A stretch of DNA of 64,000 bases from Commensalibacter papalotli (ex Servin-Garciduenas et al. 2014). GTDB taxonomy: Bacteria > Pseudomonadota > Alphaproteobacteria > Acetobacterales > Acetobacteraceae. Below the pieces are notes generated by a model, which was not told the origin of the DNA, searched no databases, and saw nothing but the letters and a program-made list of their open reading frames with translations. Position 1 is the first letter of the stretch. Every line of letters begins with the position of its first letter. Made by a program: the position numbers and the translations under genes. This document shows, piece after piece, positions 1 through 10,288 of this stretch. The stretch spans positions 310,001-374,000 of the forward strand of contig NZ_ATSX01000002.1 of assembly GCF_000527695.1 (NCBI RefSeq). Reading direction: 5' to 3'.

Positions 1-33
1 TGAACATATTTCAAAAAAAAAAAATATCTATTG

Positions 34-65
34 CGTATCAGTAGTGTATGTATTTATATGATACG
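34..65. promoter_or_regulatory. Inverted repeat upstream of RND efflux operon
   Basis: Arms CGTATCA (34-40) and TGATACG (59-65) are exact inverted repeats separated by 18 bases, about 120 bases upstream of the efflux operon start. RND operons are commonly controlled by a TetR- or MarR-type repressor binding such a palindrome. No regulator is visible, because the window begins here. The operator role is inference. Confidence 0.3.
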
Positions 66-183
66 TTAATAAAGAGTCTTAACTGTCTCTTTTACAAGAT
101 CAAAAATAGGTAATTTATTATAGCATTTGTTGTTTTTGTAAGCAAAGATTTGTCTATATATTTAAGGGAAATAGGGAAGAGAA

Positions 184-1353
184 GTGACAATAACAGATTC
201 TTTCTTTACTAAATGGCATAAAGGATGTGCCGCATTTTGTGTTTTATTGTTACCACTTACTGCGTGTAAAGAACAAAAGCCGGCTCCAAAGCCAGCAGCT
301 AAGGCTAATTTCATATTGGCACATCCTCAGGATGTAGAGTTATTGGTCGATCTGACAGGTCGTATTACTCCAATGCGCGTATCCGAAGTACGCCCTCAGG
401 TTAATGGTTATCTTTATAAAAGATTGTTTGAAGAGGGAACGGATGTCACAAAAGATCAACAGCTTTATCAAGTTGATCCTCGTCCTTATCAAGCCGCATT
501 AGATAATGCCCAAGGCAAGTTAAATAGTGATCTTGCAACATTAAGAACTCAAACCTTAAAATTAAAACGTTACGGGCCTTTGAAAAATATGGATGCAGTT
601 AGTCGTCAAGACTATGACGACACACTAGCTGCTCAAGAAGCAACAAAAGCCATCATAGAAAGTGACCGTGCAAATGTTCGACAAGCACAGTTAAACCTGG
701 AATATACAGGGATTAATGCTACGATTTCAGGTCGTATCAGTCGCTCTATACAAACACAGGGCGCATTAATGGCAACGAACCAAACGAATCCTGTTGCGAT
801 TATCACACAATTAGATCCAGTCTTTGTCGATATTATTCAACCTACTGCAGAACAACTGCGTTTGCGCAACCGTATGGCTAATGGAAAATTAGAGACCTTG
901 CGTGGTGCTGCTCATGTGCCTGTTGATTTAATTTTAGAGGATAACTCACGTTATCCTTTGCAGGCTAATTTGTTATTTACAGAAGTTGTCAGCAATCAGG
1001 AAACGGGTTCTGTTATTCAGCGTGCTATTGTGCGTAATCCGGATAAACTCTTACTTTCTGGAATGTATGTTCGTGCAGTGATGCATGAAGGTATGGAAAA
1101 GGGATTCTTAATTCCTCAAGAAGCCGTTATGCGTGGTTTAGATGAGAAACCATACTTATACATTATTAATAAAGATAATGTAGTAGAACGCCGTGATATT
1201 GAGACTCAACGAATGCAAGAAACTTTTTGGGTTACAACCAAAGGGATAAATGCCGGTGAAAAAATCTTAGTGAGTAATCCCACATCCTACCGACCGGGGC
1301 AAAAAGTACAATCAGAAGAAGGTCGTACTCCTGTTGGTGAAGTGCCTGAATAA
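184..1353 (+). CDS. RND efflux periplasmic adaptor (membrane fusion) lipoprotein
   Basis: Periplasmic adaptor of a tripartite RND pump, linking the inner-membrane transporter to the outer-membrane channel. The 389-residue product has a lipoprotein signal with lipobox LTAC (Cys28), so it is probably anchored to the inner membrane. A biotinyl-lipoyl-like segment follows (PQVNGYLYKRLFEEGTDV, around residues 78-95), then a coiled-coil hairpin region (about 105-170) and beta-barrel/membrane-proximal domains, as in MexA/AcrA. The start is GTG, chosen because an AGGGAAGAGAA purine tract lies just upstream. It is first in a three-gene operon, with the pump gene 23 bases downstream. Substrates cannot be read from sequence; multidrug or solvent efflux is typical of the family. 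Confidence 0.93.
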   Translation: MTITDSFFTKWHKGCAAFCVLLLPLTACKEQKPAPKPAAKANFILAHPQDVELLVDLTGRITPMRVSEVRPQVNGYLYKRLFEEGTDVTKDQQLYQVDPRPYQAALDNAQGKLNSDLATLRTQTLKLKRYGPLKNMDAVSRQDYDDTLAAQEATKAIIESDRANVRQAQLNLEYTGINATISGRISRSIQTQGALMATNQTNPVAIITQLDPVFVDIIQPTAEQLRLRNRMANGKLETLRGAAHVPVDLILEDNSRYPLQANLLFTEVVSNQETGSVIQRAIVRNPDKLLLSGMYVRAVMHEGMEKGFLIPQEAVMRGLDEKPYLYIINKDNVVERRDIETQRMQETFWVTTKGINAGEKILVSNPTSYRPGQKVQSEEGRTPVGEVPE

Positions 1354-1376
1354 AAAGTAAAATTTGGAATATTTAT

Positions 1377-4300
1377 ATGTCTTTATCTCGTTTTTTTATT
1401 GATAGGCCGATTTTTGCTTGGGTAATTGCAATTCTTATCTCGCTTATGGGAATGATTGCTATTGTTACTTTACCTATTGCACAGTGGCCAAATATTGCTC
1501 CGCCGCCGATTACGTTAACTTTTACATATCCTGGCGCAACGGCTGATACGGTGCAACGTACGGTTGTTGATCCAGTTAGTCAGAATTTGTATGGGGTGGA
1601 TCATTTAGAGTATTTGTCAACAGTTGCTAATGCTGATGGTACTGCAACAATTACGTTGACTTTTGGTCAGGGAACAAATCCTGATGTTGCACAGGTTCAA
1701 GTATTGAATCGTGTTGATGTGGCGCGTTCTTTATTACCTTCTACTGTTGCTTTGCAAGGAATTCGTATTTCTAAATCAAATAAAAGTTTTATGATGATCT
1801 TTGCAATTAAAACATCAGATAATTCTTTGACTGAAGGAGCGTTAGGGGATTATTTGGCAAGTGATGTGCAAAACCCTGTGACGCGTTTAAATGGTTTGGG
1901 GGATTATACAGCGTTTTCGTCTGAATATGCGATGCGTGTATGGTTGGATCCTGATAAACTTCATAATTATCAATTAAATCCAACTGATGTTATGAATGAG
2001 ATTGCTGCTCAGAACTCTGAACAACCTTTAGGTGAATTTGGTAAGTTACCTGCTCTTGCTGATCAACGATTTGATATTTATACTGGAGGGATTAGACGTC
2101 TAGTAACACCAGAAGAATTTTCCAACATTGTTATTAAAACTCAAACAAATGGTGCGCGTATTCGTTTAAAAGACGTTGCAGATGTTGGATTAGGACCTAT
2201 GTCATACTCGCCGGTTGGGCTGTTAGATAACCAACCTGTTGCCGCATTTGGTGTTAAATTATCTCCTGGGTTTAATCAGTTAGCACTATCTGATGCAATT
2301 CATAATAAAATTCAAGAGCTTTCTAAGTATTTTCCATCTAATACAGAGTATTTATATCCGTTGGATACATCGACTTATGTTATTGAATCAATGGAAGAAG
2401 TCGTTCACACTTTGGTAGAAGCAATTATTCTGGTCATTGTTGTGATGTACGTTTTCTTACAAAACTTCAGAGCAACCTTTGTACCGACTATTGCTGTACC
2501 CGTAGTGTTATTAGGGACATTTGCGATTTTAGAAATGGCAGGTTTTTCTATTAATACATTGACAATGTTGGCGATGGTATTGGCGATTGGGTTGTTGGTG
2601 GATGATGCGATCGTTGTTGTTGAAAATGTCGAGCGTGTGATGGAAGAGGATCATTGTGATCCAAAGACGGCAACACAAAAATCAATGGATCAAATTAGTG
2701 GTGCCTTGGTAGGTATTGCTTTGGTTTTATCAGTTGTGTTTATTCCAATGGCATTTTTCAGTGGCTCAGCTGGTGTTGTTTATCGACAATTTTCTATTTC
2801 TATCGTTGCCGCAATGACGTTGTCTGTTGTGGTTGCATTGATATTTACCCCCGCATTATGTGCAACAATGTTAAAACCTCATGATCCGAATGCCAAGAAA
2901 GGGCGGTTTTTTAGATGGTTTAACAGAACTTTTGAAAAGATGGTTGCAGGGTATATTGCGGGTGTCAAAGGAATGATTCGTCATACTCGTATAGTCATGA
3001 TTGTATATCTTGGTCTAACAGGTGGAGCATTAGCAATGTTTCATATTTTGCCTGAAGGGTTTCTTCCTGATGAGGATCAAGGGGTCATATTTACACAAGC
3101 ATCACTGAGTCCAGGTTCATCTGCTGCGATGACGGCGGGTGTAAATAAACAGCTGACGGAGTATTTTTTAAAGCATGAAAAAAAATATGTTCAGTTTGTT
3201 TATACTGCGATTGGATTTAACTTTGGTGGGCAAGCGCAAAGCGCGTCTTTTGGTGTTGCTAGGTTAAAAGATTTTAATCAGCGTAGTGGAAGTTATGAAG
3301 CCTCTGCACAGGCAATAGCTGCACGTGCAATGAAGGCATTATCGGGTATCCCTGGTGCAAATGTGTTGGCTGTTCTTCCTCCTCCTGTGATGGATTTGGG
3401 GTCAGCAACAGGATTTGACTTTGAGTTATTAAATCGTGGACATTTAGATAATGCTACCTTTGGAAAAGCCAGAGATATGCTTTTAGCGAAAGCTAAAGCA
3501 GATAAACGTTTAGTGGCTGTCCGTTTAAATGGTTTGCCAGAAGCCCCTCAATACTATTTTAATATTGATCGTGATAAAGCCCATACGCAAGGTGTTAGTA
3601 TTGATTCAATTAATCAAACATTATCTATTGCTTTAGGATCTGGTGATGCTGGATTATTTAACTTACGTAATCGTGTTAAACATGTATTTGTTCAAGGAAA
3701 TATGAAATCACGTATGACACCAGACGATTTGCGCCGTTGGTTTGTTCGTAATAATAATGGGGAAATGGTACCTTTAACGTCTTTCATTACAGGTCAATGG
3801 AAAAGCACGCCTCAAAAAGTTGAAACCTATAATGGGTATCCTTCCTTTGAAATTATGGGACAAGGTGCTCGTGGCGTTAGTAATGGTACTGCCATGCAAA
3901 TTATAGAGGGTTATACCAACGAAATTGCCAAAGAGATTCATGGAATTGACTATGAATGGACAGGGATGTCTTACGAGCAGGTTAAATCTTCTGGACAAGC
4001 TGGAAAGTTATACGCTTTGTCGATCTTAGCAGTGTTCTTGTCTTTGGCGGCGTTGTATGAAAGTTGGGCTATTCCATTTGCAGTATTGTTAGTGGTACCT
4101 TTAGGTGTTATTGGTGCTGCGACAGCGACTTATTTACATGGGTTAGATAATGATATTTACTTTCAAGTTGGATTATTAACTACAGTTGGCTTGGCGGCAA
4201 AGAATGCTATTTTAATTGTTGAATTTGCTAAGGAACATTATGATAGCGGAAAATCATTGGTGGAATCGGCACTTCTTTCGGCGCAAGAACGTATTCGCCC

Positions 4301-4556
4301 TATTTTGATGACGTCTTTAGCATTTGTGCTTGGGGTAATCCCTTTAGCTATCGCTACAGGTGCTGGTGCATCTAGTCACGTTGCCATTGGTGTGGCTGTG
4401 GTTGGTGGGGTTATTACTGCAACAGTATTGGCTTTATATTTTGTGCCTATTTTCTTTATTGTTGTGTTAAAGCTCTTTAGAGTAAAACCACATTTAATTC
4501 ATAAAAACAATGCTGCAGCTCCTCAGGCTGTTACTGCGAATAAAACAGAGGAATAG
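1377..4556 (+). CDS. RND efflux pump, HAE-1 family inner-membrane transporter
   Basis: Proton-driven hydrophobe/amphiphile efflux transporter of the AcrB/MexB/AdeB family; its 1059 residues are typical. It begins MSLSRFFIDRPIFAWVIAIL, the usual first transmembrane helix. Two repeated halves each carry a large periplasmic loop between TM1-TM2 and TM7-TM8. The proton-relay aspartate pair is visible in GLLVDDAIVVVENVERVM, and the partner lysine of TM10 in LAAKNAILIVEFAKE. It lies between adaptor and outer-membrane factor genes on one transcript; the next gene starts 4 bases after its stop. The C-terminal tail is short and polar. It acts as a trimer in the inner membrane, and its drug range is unknown. 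Confidence 0.96.
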   Translation: MSLSRFFIDRPIFAWVIAILISLMGMIAIVTLPIAQWPNIAPPPITLTFTYPGATADTVQRTVVDPVSQNLYGVDHLEYLSTVANADGTATITLTFGQGTNPDVAQVQVLNRVDVARSLLPSTVALQGIRISKSNKSFMMIFAIKTSDNSLTEGALGDYLASDVQNPVTRLNGLGDYTAFSSEYAMRVWLDPDKLHNYQLNPTDVMNEIAAQNSEQPLGEFGKLPALADQRFDIYTGGIRRLVTPEEFSNIVIKTQTNGARIRLKDVADVGLGPMSYSPVGLLDNQPVAAFGVKLSPGFNQLALSDAIHNKIQELSKYFPSNTEYLYPLDTSTYVIESMEEVVHTLVEAIILVIVVMYVFLQNFRATFVPTIAVPVVLLGTFAILEMAGFSINTLTMLAMVLAIGLLVDDAIVVVENVERVMEEDHCDPKTATQKSMDQISGALVGIALVLSVVFIPMAFFSGSAGVVYRQFSISIVAAMTLSVVVALIFTPALCATMLKPHDPNAKKGRFFRWFNRTFEKMVAGYIAGVKGMIRHTRIVMIVYLGLTGGALAMFHILPEGFLPDEDQGVIFTQASLSPGSSAAMTAGVNKQLTEYFLKHEKKYVQFVYTAIGFNFGGQAQSASFGVARLKDFNQRSGSYEASAQAIAARAMKALSGIPGANVLAVLPPPVMDLGSATGFDFELLNRGHLDNATFGKARDMLLAKAKADKRLVAVRLNGLPEAPQYYFNIDRDKAHTQGVSIDSINQTLSIALGSGDAGLFNLRNRVKHVFVQGNMKSRMTPDDLRRWFVRNNNGEMVPLTSFITGQWKSTPQKVETYNGYPSFEIMGQGARGVSNGTAMQIIEGYTNEIAKEIHGIDYEWTGMSYEQVKSSGQAGKLYALSILAVFLSLAALYESWAIPFAVLLVVPLGVIGAATATYLHGLDNDIYFQVGLLTTVGLAAKNAILIVEFAKEHYDSGKSLVESALLSAQERIRPILMTSLAFVLGVIPLAIATGAGASSHVAIGVAVVGGVITATVLALYFVPIFFIVVLKLFRVKPHLIHKNNAAAPQAVTANKTEE

Positions 4557-4560
4557 GACA

Positions 4561-6093
4561 ATGGTCGTGAAAAATAAAAAAACTTGGAAGCGATCTTTGC
4601 AAGGAGCAGCAGCCTCGCTAATGCTGCTCTCTGTTACTGCGTGTACTTTGAGTCCAGAATATAAACGTCCAGCTTCTTCTGTTGCGCAAGAATGGCCCAT
4701 TGGGCCTGCTTATGGTGCGCCTTTGATGGATGGGGCAAGATTACCACAGGCGTATAATGTTGGGTGGAAAGTCTTCTTTAAAGATCCTGTATTAAGTCAG
4801 TTAATTTCTATGGCTTTGACAAATAACCGTGATTTGCGTGAAGCAATTGAAAATATTACCGCAACGCATGCCAGTTACATTCAACAAAGAGGGGAGTTAT
4901 TCCCCCAAGTTAATGCTAATGCTGGTGCTTCGTATCAAACAACTCCTGGTGGTACTACAGGTTTTGGTGGAGGCCGTGGTTATTTACATGCCAATCAGCT
5001 TTCAACAGGGTTTGGAATTTCAAACTATGAAATTGACTTGTTTGATCGTATTCGTAGTTTAACGCGTGCTGCTAGAGAACAATATTTAGCACAACAAGAA
5101 ACTACGATTTCCGTTCAAATTTCTTTGGTTAGTGAAGTTGCAAATAACTATATGGCTTGGCTTGCAGATATGAATAGTTTGCAGACCATTCAGGAAAGTG
5201 TTCGTAATCGTGAGAAAAACCTTGCTTTAGTTCAAGGAATGAATCGATATGGGCAACAAAATGCTCAGGCTGTTGCTCAGGCAGTAGAGTTGTTGCAAGA
5301 AGCAAAAAGTCAAGAGCAGACTTATTTAAAGACAGCTGCGAATGATATGAACAGCTTAACACAATTAGTTGGGCAGCCTATTCCGCAATCTTTGTTACAA
5401 CAAGCTGGTCCTAATCCTTCTTTGGATCGTTTTGTTTCAATGCCAGAGGTCGGTTCGGGTATGCCTTCTGATTTGTTAGAACGTCGCCCTGATATTCGTT
5501 TAGCAGAGCATCAGCTTAAAGAAGCGAATGCCAATGTTGGTTTTGCACGTTCTGCATTTTTCCCTTCTATTCAGTTAACTACATCAGGAGGAACTGCAGG
5601 ATCTACATTCGCACAAATGTTTGGACCTTTTTCTGCTGCTTGGAGCGTCATGCCAACAGTAACTGTACCTTTGTTGGACTGGGGTAAAAATATAGCTCAA
5701 TTAAGAGCTGCAAAAGCAAAAACACGTGCAGCAGCTGCTCATTATCAATCTGTTGTTCAAGTGGCATTTAAAGAGGTTGCAGATTCTCTTGCTGCTAGAA
5801 CAACATTAAAGCAAAAATGGCAAGCAGAATTGGAAGCTGTTAGAGCCAGTCAAAAAGATTACAATATTTCTTTGGCACGGTATAAAAATGGCATTGATAG
5901 TTTCCTACCGACTTTGGTCGCACAAAGAACCTTGTTAAATGCTAAAGTAACAGCTATTCAATCTCGTTTGCAGTATATGCAAAGTCTTTCAACATTATAT
6001 CGGACCTTGGGTGGAGGTTGGAGTGCAGAAGATGCATTCCAGAATTCTACAACGGCACAAAATACGGCTCAATCTCCTGTCATGAAGAAATAG
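4561..6093 (+). CDS. Outer membrane efflux factor, OprM/NodT family lipoprotein
   Basis: Outer-membrane channel of the tripartite efflux pump. The 510-residue product has a lipoprotein signal with lipobox VTAC (Cys28), followed by two TolC-like repeats. The family segment DLLERRPDIRLAEHQLKEAN, typical of NodT-type factors, is around residue 305. The ATG at 4561 was chosen over an upstream TTG/ATG reading because AGAGGAATAGGACA precedes it at normal spacing and the lipobox then sits at the right distance. The gene follows the pump by 4 bases and ends the operon; a strong hairpin terminator lies 28 bases after the stop. Confidence 0.94.
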   Translation: MVVKNKKTWKRSLQGAAASLMLLSVTACTLSPEYKRPASSVAQEWPIGPAYGAPLMDGARLPQAYNVGWKVFFKDPVLSQLISMALTNNRDLREAIENITATHASYIQQRGELFPQVNANAGASYQTTPGGTTGFGGGRGYLHANQLSTGFGISNYEIDLFDRIRSLTRAAREQYLAQQETTISVQISLVSEVANNYMAWLADMNSLQTIQESVRNREKNLALVQGMNRYGQQNAQAVAQAVELLQEAKSQEQTYLKTAANDMNSLTQLVGQPIPQSLLQQAGPNPSLDRFVSMPEVGSGMPSDLLERRPDIRLAEHQLKEANANVGFARSAFFPSIQLTTSGGTAGSTFAQMFGPFSAAWSVMPTVTVPLLDWGKNIAQLRAAKAKTRAAAAHYQSVVQVAFKEVADSLAARTTLKQKWQAELEAVRASQKDYNISLARYKNGIDSFLPTLVAQRTLLNAKVTAIQSRLQYMQSLSTLYRTLGGGWSAEDAFQNSTTAQNTAQSPVMKK

Positions 6094-6120
6094 TAAGTTC
6101 ATATCATTTGAATGATTAAG

Positions 6121-6152
6121 AGGCACCCTTGAGATCAAAGGGTGCCTTTTTT
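6121..6152 (+). terminator. Rho-independent terminator of the RND efflux operon
   Basis: Ten-base perfect arms AGGCACCCTT (6121-6130) and AAGGGTGCCT (6138-6147) with a 7-base loop run into six T. This is a textbook intrinsic terminator for the upstream three genes. Confidence 0.92.
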
Positions 6153-6456
6153 ATGCGAATAAAATGAATAAGATCGCGATTTATCTTGATATTTGTTGAA
6201 TAGGTTACTATAAAAAAAACATCTATGGATTATAAAAGTTGTTAAGTAGCTTTTATTTTTAACGCAGAAATTAGAATTTGTATGTGTATTACACCACCCT
6301 GATTATAAAATTGATTTTTATAAGATAATTTAGACTTTTGTCGAAATTAAATAATCTCTTTTTGTTATGTGAAAAGAGAGAGGGTATTTACTTAAATTTT
6401 TTCCAATAAAGTAGCCTGTTAAAAAGGTTATTTAGAATATTATATAGGATTCTTGT
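6153..6456. other. Intergenic region before the SulP gene
   Basis: About 300 AT-rich bases between the efflux terminator and the SulP gene. No open reading frame with a credible ribosome binding site was seen on either strand. It presumably carries the SulP promoter; ATAGGATTCTTGT just before the SulP ATG is the likely ribosome binding site. Confidence 0.5.
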
Positions 6457-7935
6457 ATGCTATTGTCCTCAACTCGACAGGACTGGCTGGGCAACATTCG
6501 TGCGGATGTTTTGGCTGGGATTGTTGTTGCTCTTGCGTTGATTCCTGAATCAATTGCTTTTTCTATTTTTGCTGGGGTAGACCCCAGTGTTGGGCTATAT
6601 TCTGCGTTTTGTATTCCCTGTGTCTTAGCCTTGTTTGGTGGTAGGCCAGCAATGATTTCTTCCTCGACGGGCTCAATGGCATTGTTGATGGGGGGATTGG
6701 TTCATGATCATGGACTTAATTATTTGCTCGTTGCTGGTATTTTAGCAGGGATCTTTCAAATTATCGCTGGATATTTAAAGCTTGGAAATTTAATGCGTTT
6801 TGTATCACATTCTGTTGTGACAGGTTTTGTAAATGCGTTAGCTATTTTAATTTTCATGGCACAAATGAGAGAAATTATGGGTGGTGGTTGGCATGTTTAT
6901 GCATTAACCCTTGGTGGACTAGCCATCGTTTATTTGTTTCCATATATAACAAAAGTGATTCCATCACCTTTGATCTGTATTTTAATTATTACTGGTATTG
7001 CAATTGGTTTGGGATGGCATGTTCCAACAGTGGGCAGTAAAGGGCATTTGCCAGATGGATTGCCAGCTTTATTGCTTCCCAATGTTCCTTTTAACTTAGA
7101 TACTTTATGGATTATTTTACCCTATTCTTTTGGCTTGGCTGCGGTTGGGCTGCTAGAAACGATGATGACAGCAACGATTGTTGATGAATTTACAGAAACG
7201 GGCAGCGATAAAAATCGTGAGTGTAAAGGTCAAGGTATTGCCAATATTATCACCAGTTTTTTTGGTGGTATGGCTGGGTGTGCGATGATTGGCCAGTCAG
7301 TAATTAATATTAAATCAGGTGGTCGTGGCCGTTTATCAACAATGGTTGCTGGGGTTTTCTTATTAATTCTGGTTGTATTTTTAAAAGATTGGGTTGCAAA
7401 GATTCCAATGGCAGCTTTGGTTGCTGTGATGATAATGGTTTCAGTCAGTACGTTTTCTTGGCAGTCTTTATTGGATTTACGCACGCATCCCTTATCAACC
7501 AGTTTTATCATGATATTAACGGTTGTTATTGTTGTAGCTACAGGAAATTTGGCATATGGCGTGTTTGCTGGGGTTTTAGTTGCATCTCTTACATTCGCAA
7601 ATAAAGTTTCTCATTTTATGATGGTGCGTTCAGACTTGTCTGGTACAACACGGATCTATTTTGTGAATGGACAGGTTTTCTTTGCTTGTGCAAAGCGTTT
7701 TATCGATAGTTTTGATTATAAAGAGAATATTAAAAATATTGTGATTGATGTAACCCATGCGCATTTTTGGGATATTAGCTCGGTTGAGGCCTTGGACAAA
7801 GTTATTATTCAATTTAGAAAGGTTGGTATTCCTGTTGAAATAAAGGGAATGAATGAAGCCAGTGCGACGATTATTGATCGTTTTGGTATTCACGATAAAC
7901 CCGAGGAAATTGAAAAAGTTATTGGGAAAGTTTAA
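6457..7935 (+). CDS. SulP family inorganic anion transporter with STAS domain
   Basis: Inner-membrane transporter of the SLC26/SulP family, which moves sulfate, bicarbonate or other small anions. The 492 residues show a long hydrophobic transport domain (roughly residues 20-385). It opens with the family motif [20 protein letters not shown] and includes the short TM3-like segment [16 protein letters not shown] cytosolic STAS domain follows (about 390-490). Length matches the bacterial family. It stands alone, flanked by terminators, so neighbours give no hint of substrate; sulfate and bicarbonate are both possible. Confidence 0.92.
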   Translation: MLLSSTRQDWLGNIRADVLAGIVVALALIPESIAFSIFAGVDPSVGLYSAFCIPCVLALFGGRPAMISSSTGSMALLMGGLVHDHGLNYLLVAGILAGIFQIIAGYLKLGNLMRFVSHSVVTGFVNALAILIFMAQMREIMGGGWHVYALTLGGLAIVYLFPYITKVIPSPLICILIITGIAIGLGWHVPTVGSKGHLPDGLPALLLPNVPFNLDTLWIILPYSFGLAAVGLLETMMTATIVDEFTETGSDKNRECKGQGIANIITSFFGGMAGCAMIGQSVINIKSGGRGRLSTMVAGVFLLILVVFLKDWVAKIPMAALVAVMIMVSVSTFSWQSLLDLRTHPLSTSFIMILTVVIVVATGNLAYGVFAGVLVASLTFANKVSHFMMVRSDLSGTTRIYFVNGQVFFACAKRFIDSFDYKENIKNIVIDVTHAHFWDISSVEALDKVIIQFRKVGIPVEIKGMNEASATIIDRFGIHDKPEEIEKVIGKV

Positions 7936-7955
7936 TTTTTTATTATTAGAATATA

Positions 7956-7998
7956 AAATAACTTATATTTGTCTCAAGTAAATATAAGTTATTTTTTT
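7956..7998 (+). terminator. Terminator of SulP gene
   Basis: Perfect 15-base arms (7956-7970 and 7980-7994) with a 9-base loop, running into a T tract to 7998, 20 bases after the SulP stop. Confidence 0.85.
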
Positions 7999-8273
7999 GC
8001 CAGTTGCATCATATTCTTTTACGGTATCAATATACTCAATTAACTTGTTGGCGGGGATTTATCCCAGAATAGCAGGAATAATCCCTTTTTTTGTAATATA
8101 ACATTACAAGCTTTGTTAAAATCCCCAACAGTTTTAAGAAAATTCCAAAACAAAGAATATTCTTAGCAGTAGAAATATATCTTATGATTGTAGAATTCTG
8201 GGATTATACAAAATTCAATATCATTACTTTGTCGTTTATGTGCATATTTATCAAGAAAAACAAATATACATTT
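7999..8273. other. Intergenic region with possible decayed coding remnant
   Basis: No intact gene. On the minus strand, short stop-bounded frames read like protein (for example PANKLIEYIDTVKEYDATGK in one frame and FWNFLKTVGDFNKACNVILQ in the next), but neither has a start with a ribosome binding site and they are out of frame with each other. This may be a degraded small gene or chance. Confidence 0.25.
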
Positions 8274-8897
8274 TTACAATGAATTATTGCTCTTTTGGTG
8301 TTTTTCAATGGATTGTTTAAGACCTTTTAAGTTCGGGCCTTTTTGTGTTTCAATATAAGTCTTTCCATTCCATCTCCATACATCAGAAGCACTGACAGAG
8401 AGATCATGCATTCCTTTGTGCGTTGCTTTTTCAACTGTAATATCGCCAGTGACAGCATCTAACACTTTAACCCATTGATTATTTCTTTTAATATATCCTG
8501 TAGTAGAACAGCCCCCTGAGCCACACAGACTGGCGGTCTGAATCTGTGTGAATAAAATCGTTTTGGGCTTTTTAGTGCTGGATAAATTTAGACTGCCAAT
8601 TAATAACAAAGGTTGTTCGTTGCGTTGAATAGCAAAATTCATATCTGATTGATTTAATAACCGTGCGGTATTTTCTAGGGCTGTTCCTGGTTGAGAGGTT
8701 AATTTAACTTTGCCTAAAGGTGCTTTTTGTGCATGTTGTGTGCTGGTTTTTTTCTTATGATGATGGGTAACAGCTTGTGCAGAAGCAGAAAATATAAATC
8801 CTGAAACTAAAAACATTACAAGATAGTGGAAGAATTTAGAGTAAGGCGCATATCGATGGTGTTTCATGGTATGTTTCATTCTAAAAAATATCGACAC
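8274..8897 (-). CDS. Secreted protein of unknown function
   Basis: Not recognised. The 207-residue product has a basic N-terminus followed by a hydrophobic stretch ending in FSASAQA, a good Sec signal peptide with a likely cleavage after AQA. The mature part is rich in His and Lys at its start (HHHKKK). It contains a conserved-looking core with two cysteines in SLCGSGGCSTTGY that could form a disulfide, and a VWRWNGKTYIETQKG motif near the C-terminus. It is probably periplasmic. The extreme GTG start is uncertain; an ATG six codons later (8879) or ten codons later (8867) is equally plausible. It is monocistronic and divergent from metX. Confidence 0.7.
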   Translation of the reverse strand: MSIFFRMKHTMKHHRYAPYSKFFHYLVMFLVSGFIFSASAQAVTHHHKKKTSTQHAQKAPLGKVKLTSQPGTALENTARLLNQSDMNFAIQRNEQPLLLIGSLNLSSTKKPKTILFTQIQTASLCGSGGCSTTGYIKRNNQWVKVLDAVTGDITVEKATHKGMHDLSVSASDVWRWNGKTYIETQKGPNLKGLKQSIEKHQKSNNSL

Positions 8898-9100
8898 TTC
8901 TTTAATATACGTGGATTTACAGTAAAGTTTTATAAATATTACAGAATATCGAAATATTAAGGTTCAAATCGTTTCTAACTTTGATAAATTATCTTAACAT
9001 GTATATTCTATCAAGAAATAAAGATATAAAGTCATCAGTTTATGATGTTTTAAAAGTCATTTTATCTTGATCGTTATTAGGGGGATAATCGTTAATATTT

Positions 9101-10288
9101 ATGGTTATATCAGAGAAACAAGAGGCGGGATGCAAAACGAATCAAGATGAATTGATTCAAAAAATGGTATTTCCAGAAGGTATATTATTAGAAAATGGAC
9201 AAAAAATAGCTCCTTTAGAAATTGCTTATCAGACTTATGGTCAGCTTTCTCAAGCAAAAGATAACGCTATTTTAATCTGTCATGCGTTGACAGGCGATCA
9301 ATATGTTGCTGGCGTTCATCCAATTACGAAAAAGCTAGGTTGGTGGAGCAAAATGGTAGGGCCTGGGCTGCCTATTGATACGAATAAATATTTTGTTATT
9401 TGTAGTAATGTTTTAGGAAGCTGTTTAGGAACAACAGGACCGCGTTCTATTAGAGAGGATATAACCCAGGCACGGCGTTGGGGTTCTGATTTTCCTGCAA
9501 TTACAATCAAAGATATGGTGAATACGCAAAAGATACTTGTTGATTCGTGGGGAATTGAGCGTTTATTTGCAGTTATTGGTGGGTCGATGGGGGGCATGCA
9601 GGTCTTGCAATGGGCAGTCAGTTACCCAGATCAAGTTTATGCGGTGATACCTATTGCTACCTCTTCTTTTCACTCCGCGCAAAATATTGCATTTAATGAA
9701 GTGGGAAGGCAGGCTATTTTCTCAGATCCCGATTGGAGGGATGGAGAGTATTGGCGTTATGGAGTATCTCCTTATCGTGGGTTAGCTGTTGCCAGAATGA
9801 TGGCGCATATTACCTACTTATCCGAGGATGCATTAAGTCGTAAATTCGGTCGTAGGTTGCAAGAAAGTTTAAAAGATTCTTCTGCTCCAATTTTTGGGGA
9901 GATGTTTCAGGTTCAAAGTTATCTACAGTATCAAGGTTCTAATTTTGTTAGGCGCTTTGATGCTAATTCTTATGTGACGATTACCCAGGCTATGGATTGG
10001 TTTGATTTATCCCAGACGCATGACGGGGATTTAGTAAAAGCCGTTGCACATGTCAAATCGAGATTTTGTGTGATTTCTTTATCATCGGATTGGTTATTTC
10101 CGACCTCAAGATCAAGAGCTATTGTTCAAGCTCTTAATCGTGTAGGTGCAAAAGTTTCTTTTGTTGAAATTGCAACGGATAAAGGTCATGATGCGTTTTT
10201 ATTAGAAGAGCCTGATTTGGATATAACTATCCAAGGATTTTTATCAGGGATTGAAGAGCAAAGGCGGTTAGAAAATTATGCGTCTTGA
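9101..10288 (+). CDS. metX: Homoserine O-acetyltransferase
   Basis: Acylates homoserine with acetyl-CoA (or succinyl-CoA in some lineages), the first committed step of methionine synthesis. The 395-residue alpha/beta-hydrolase shows the nucleophile elbow GGSMGGM (Ser near residue 162), the catalytic aspartate region [10 protein letters not shown] and the catalytic histidine in [12 protein letters not shown]. Family features [14 protein letters not shown] and [13 protein letters not shown] are present. The downstream metW overlaps its end by 11 bases, the classic metX-metW pair. A GGGGGA tract lies 15 or so bases before the ATG, rather far for a ribosome binding site, so the exact start is not certain. 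No SAM riboswitch was recognised upstream. Confidence 0.95.
   Translation: MVISEKQEAGCKTNQDELIQKMVFPEGILLENGQKIAPLEIAYQTYGQLSQAKDNAILICHALTGDQYVAGVHPITKKLGWWSKMVGPGLPIDTNKYFVICSNVLGSCLGTTGPRSIREDITQARRWGSDFPAITIKDMVNTQKILVDSWGIERLFAVIGGSMGGMQVLQWAVSYPDQVYAVIPIATSSFHSAQNIAFNEVGRQAIFSDPDWRDGEYWRYGVSPYRGLAVARMMAHITYLSEDALSRKFGRRLQESLKDSSAPIFGEMFQVQSYLQYQGSNFVRRFDANSYVTITQAMDWFDLSQTHDGDLVKAVAHVKSRFCVISLSSDWLFPTSRSRAIVQALNRVGAKVSFVEIATDKGHDAFLLEEPDLDITIQGFLSGIEEQRRLENYAS

Noticed and set aside
8898-9100. SAM riboswitch upstream of metX
   Set aside because: Searched by eye for SAM-I/SAM-II cores. Only a small CATCA/TGATG hairpin was seen, insufficient for a call.
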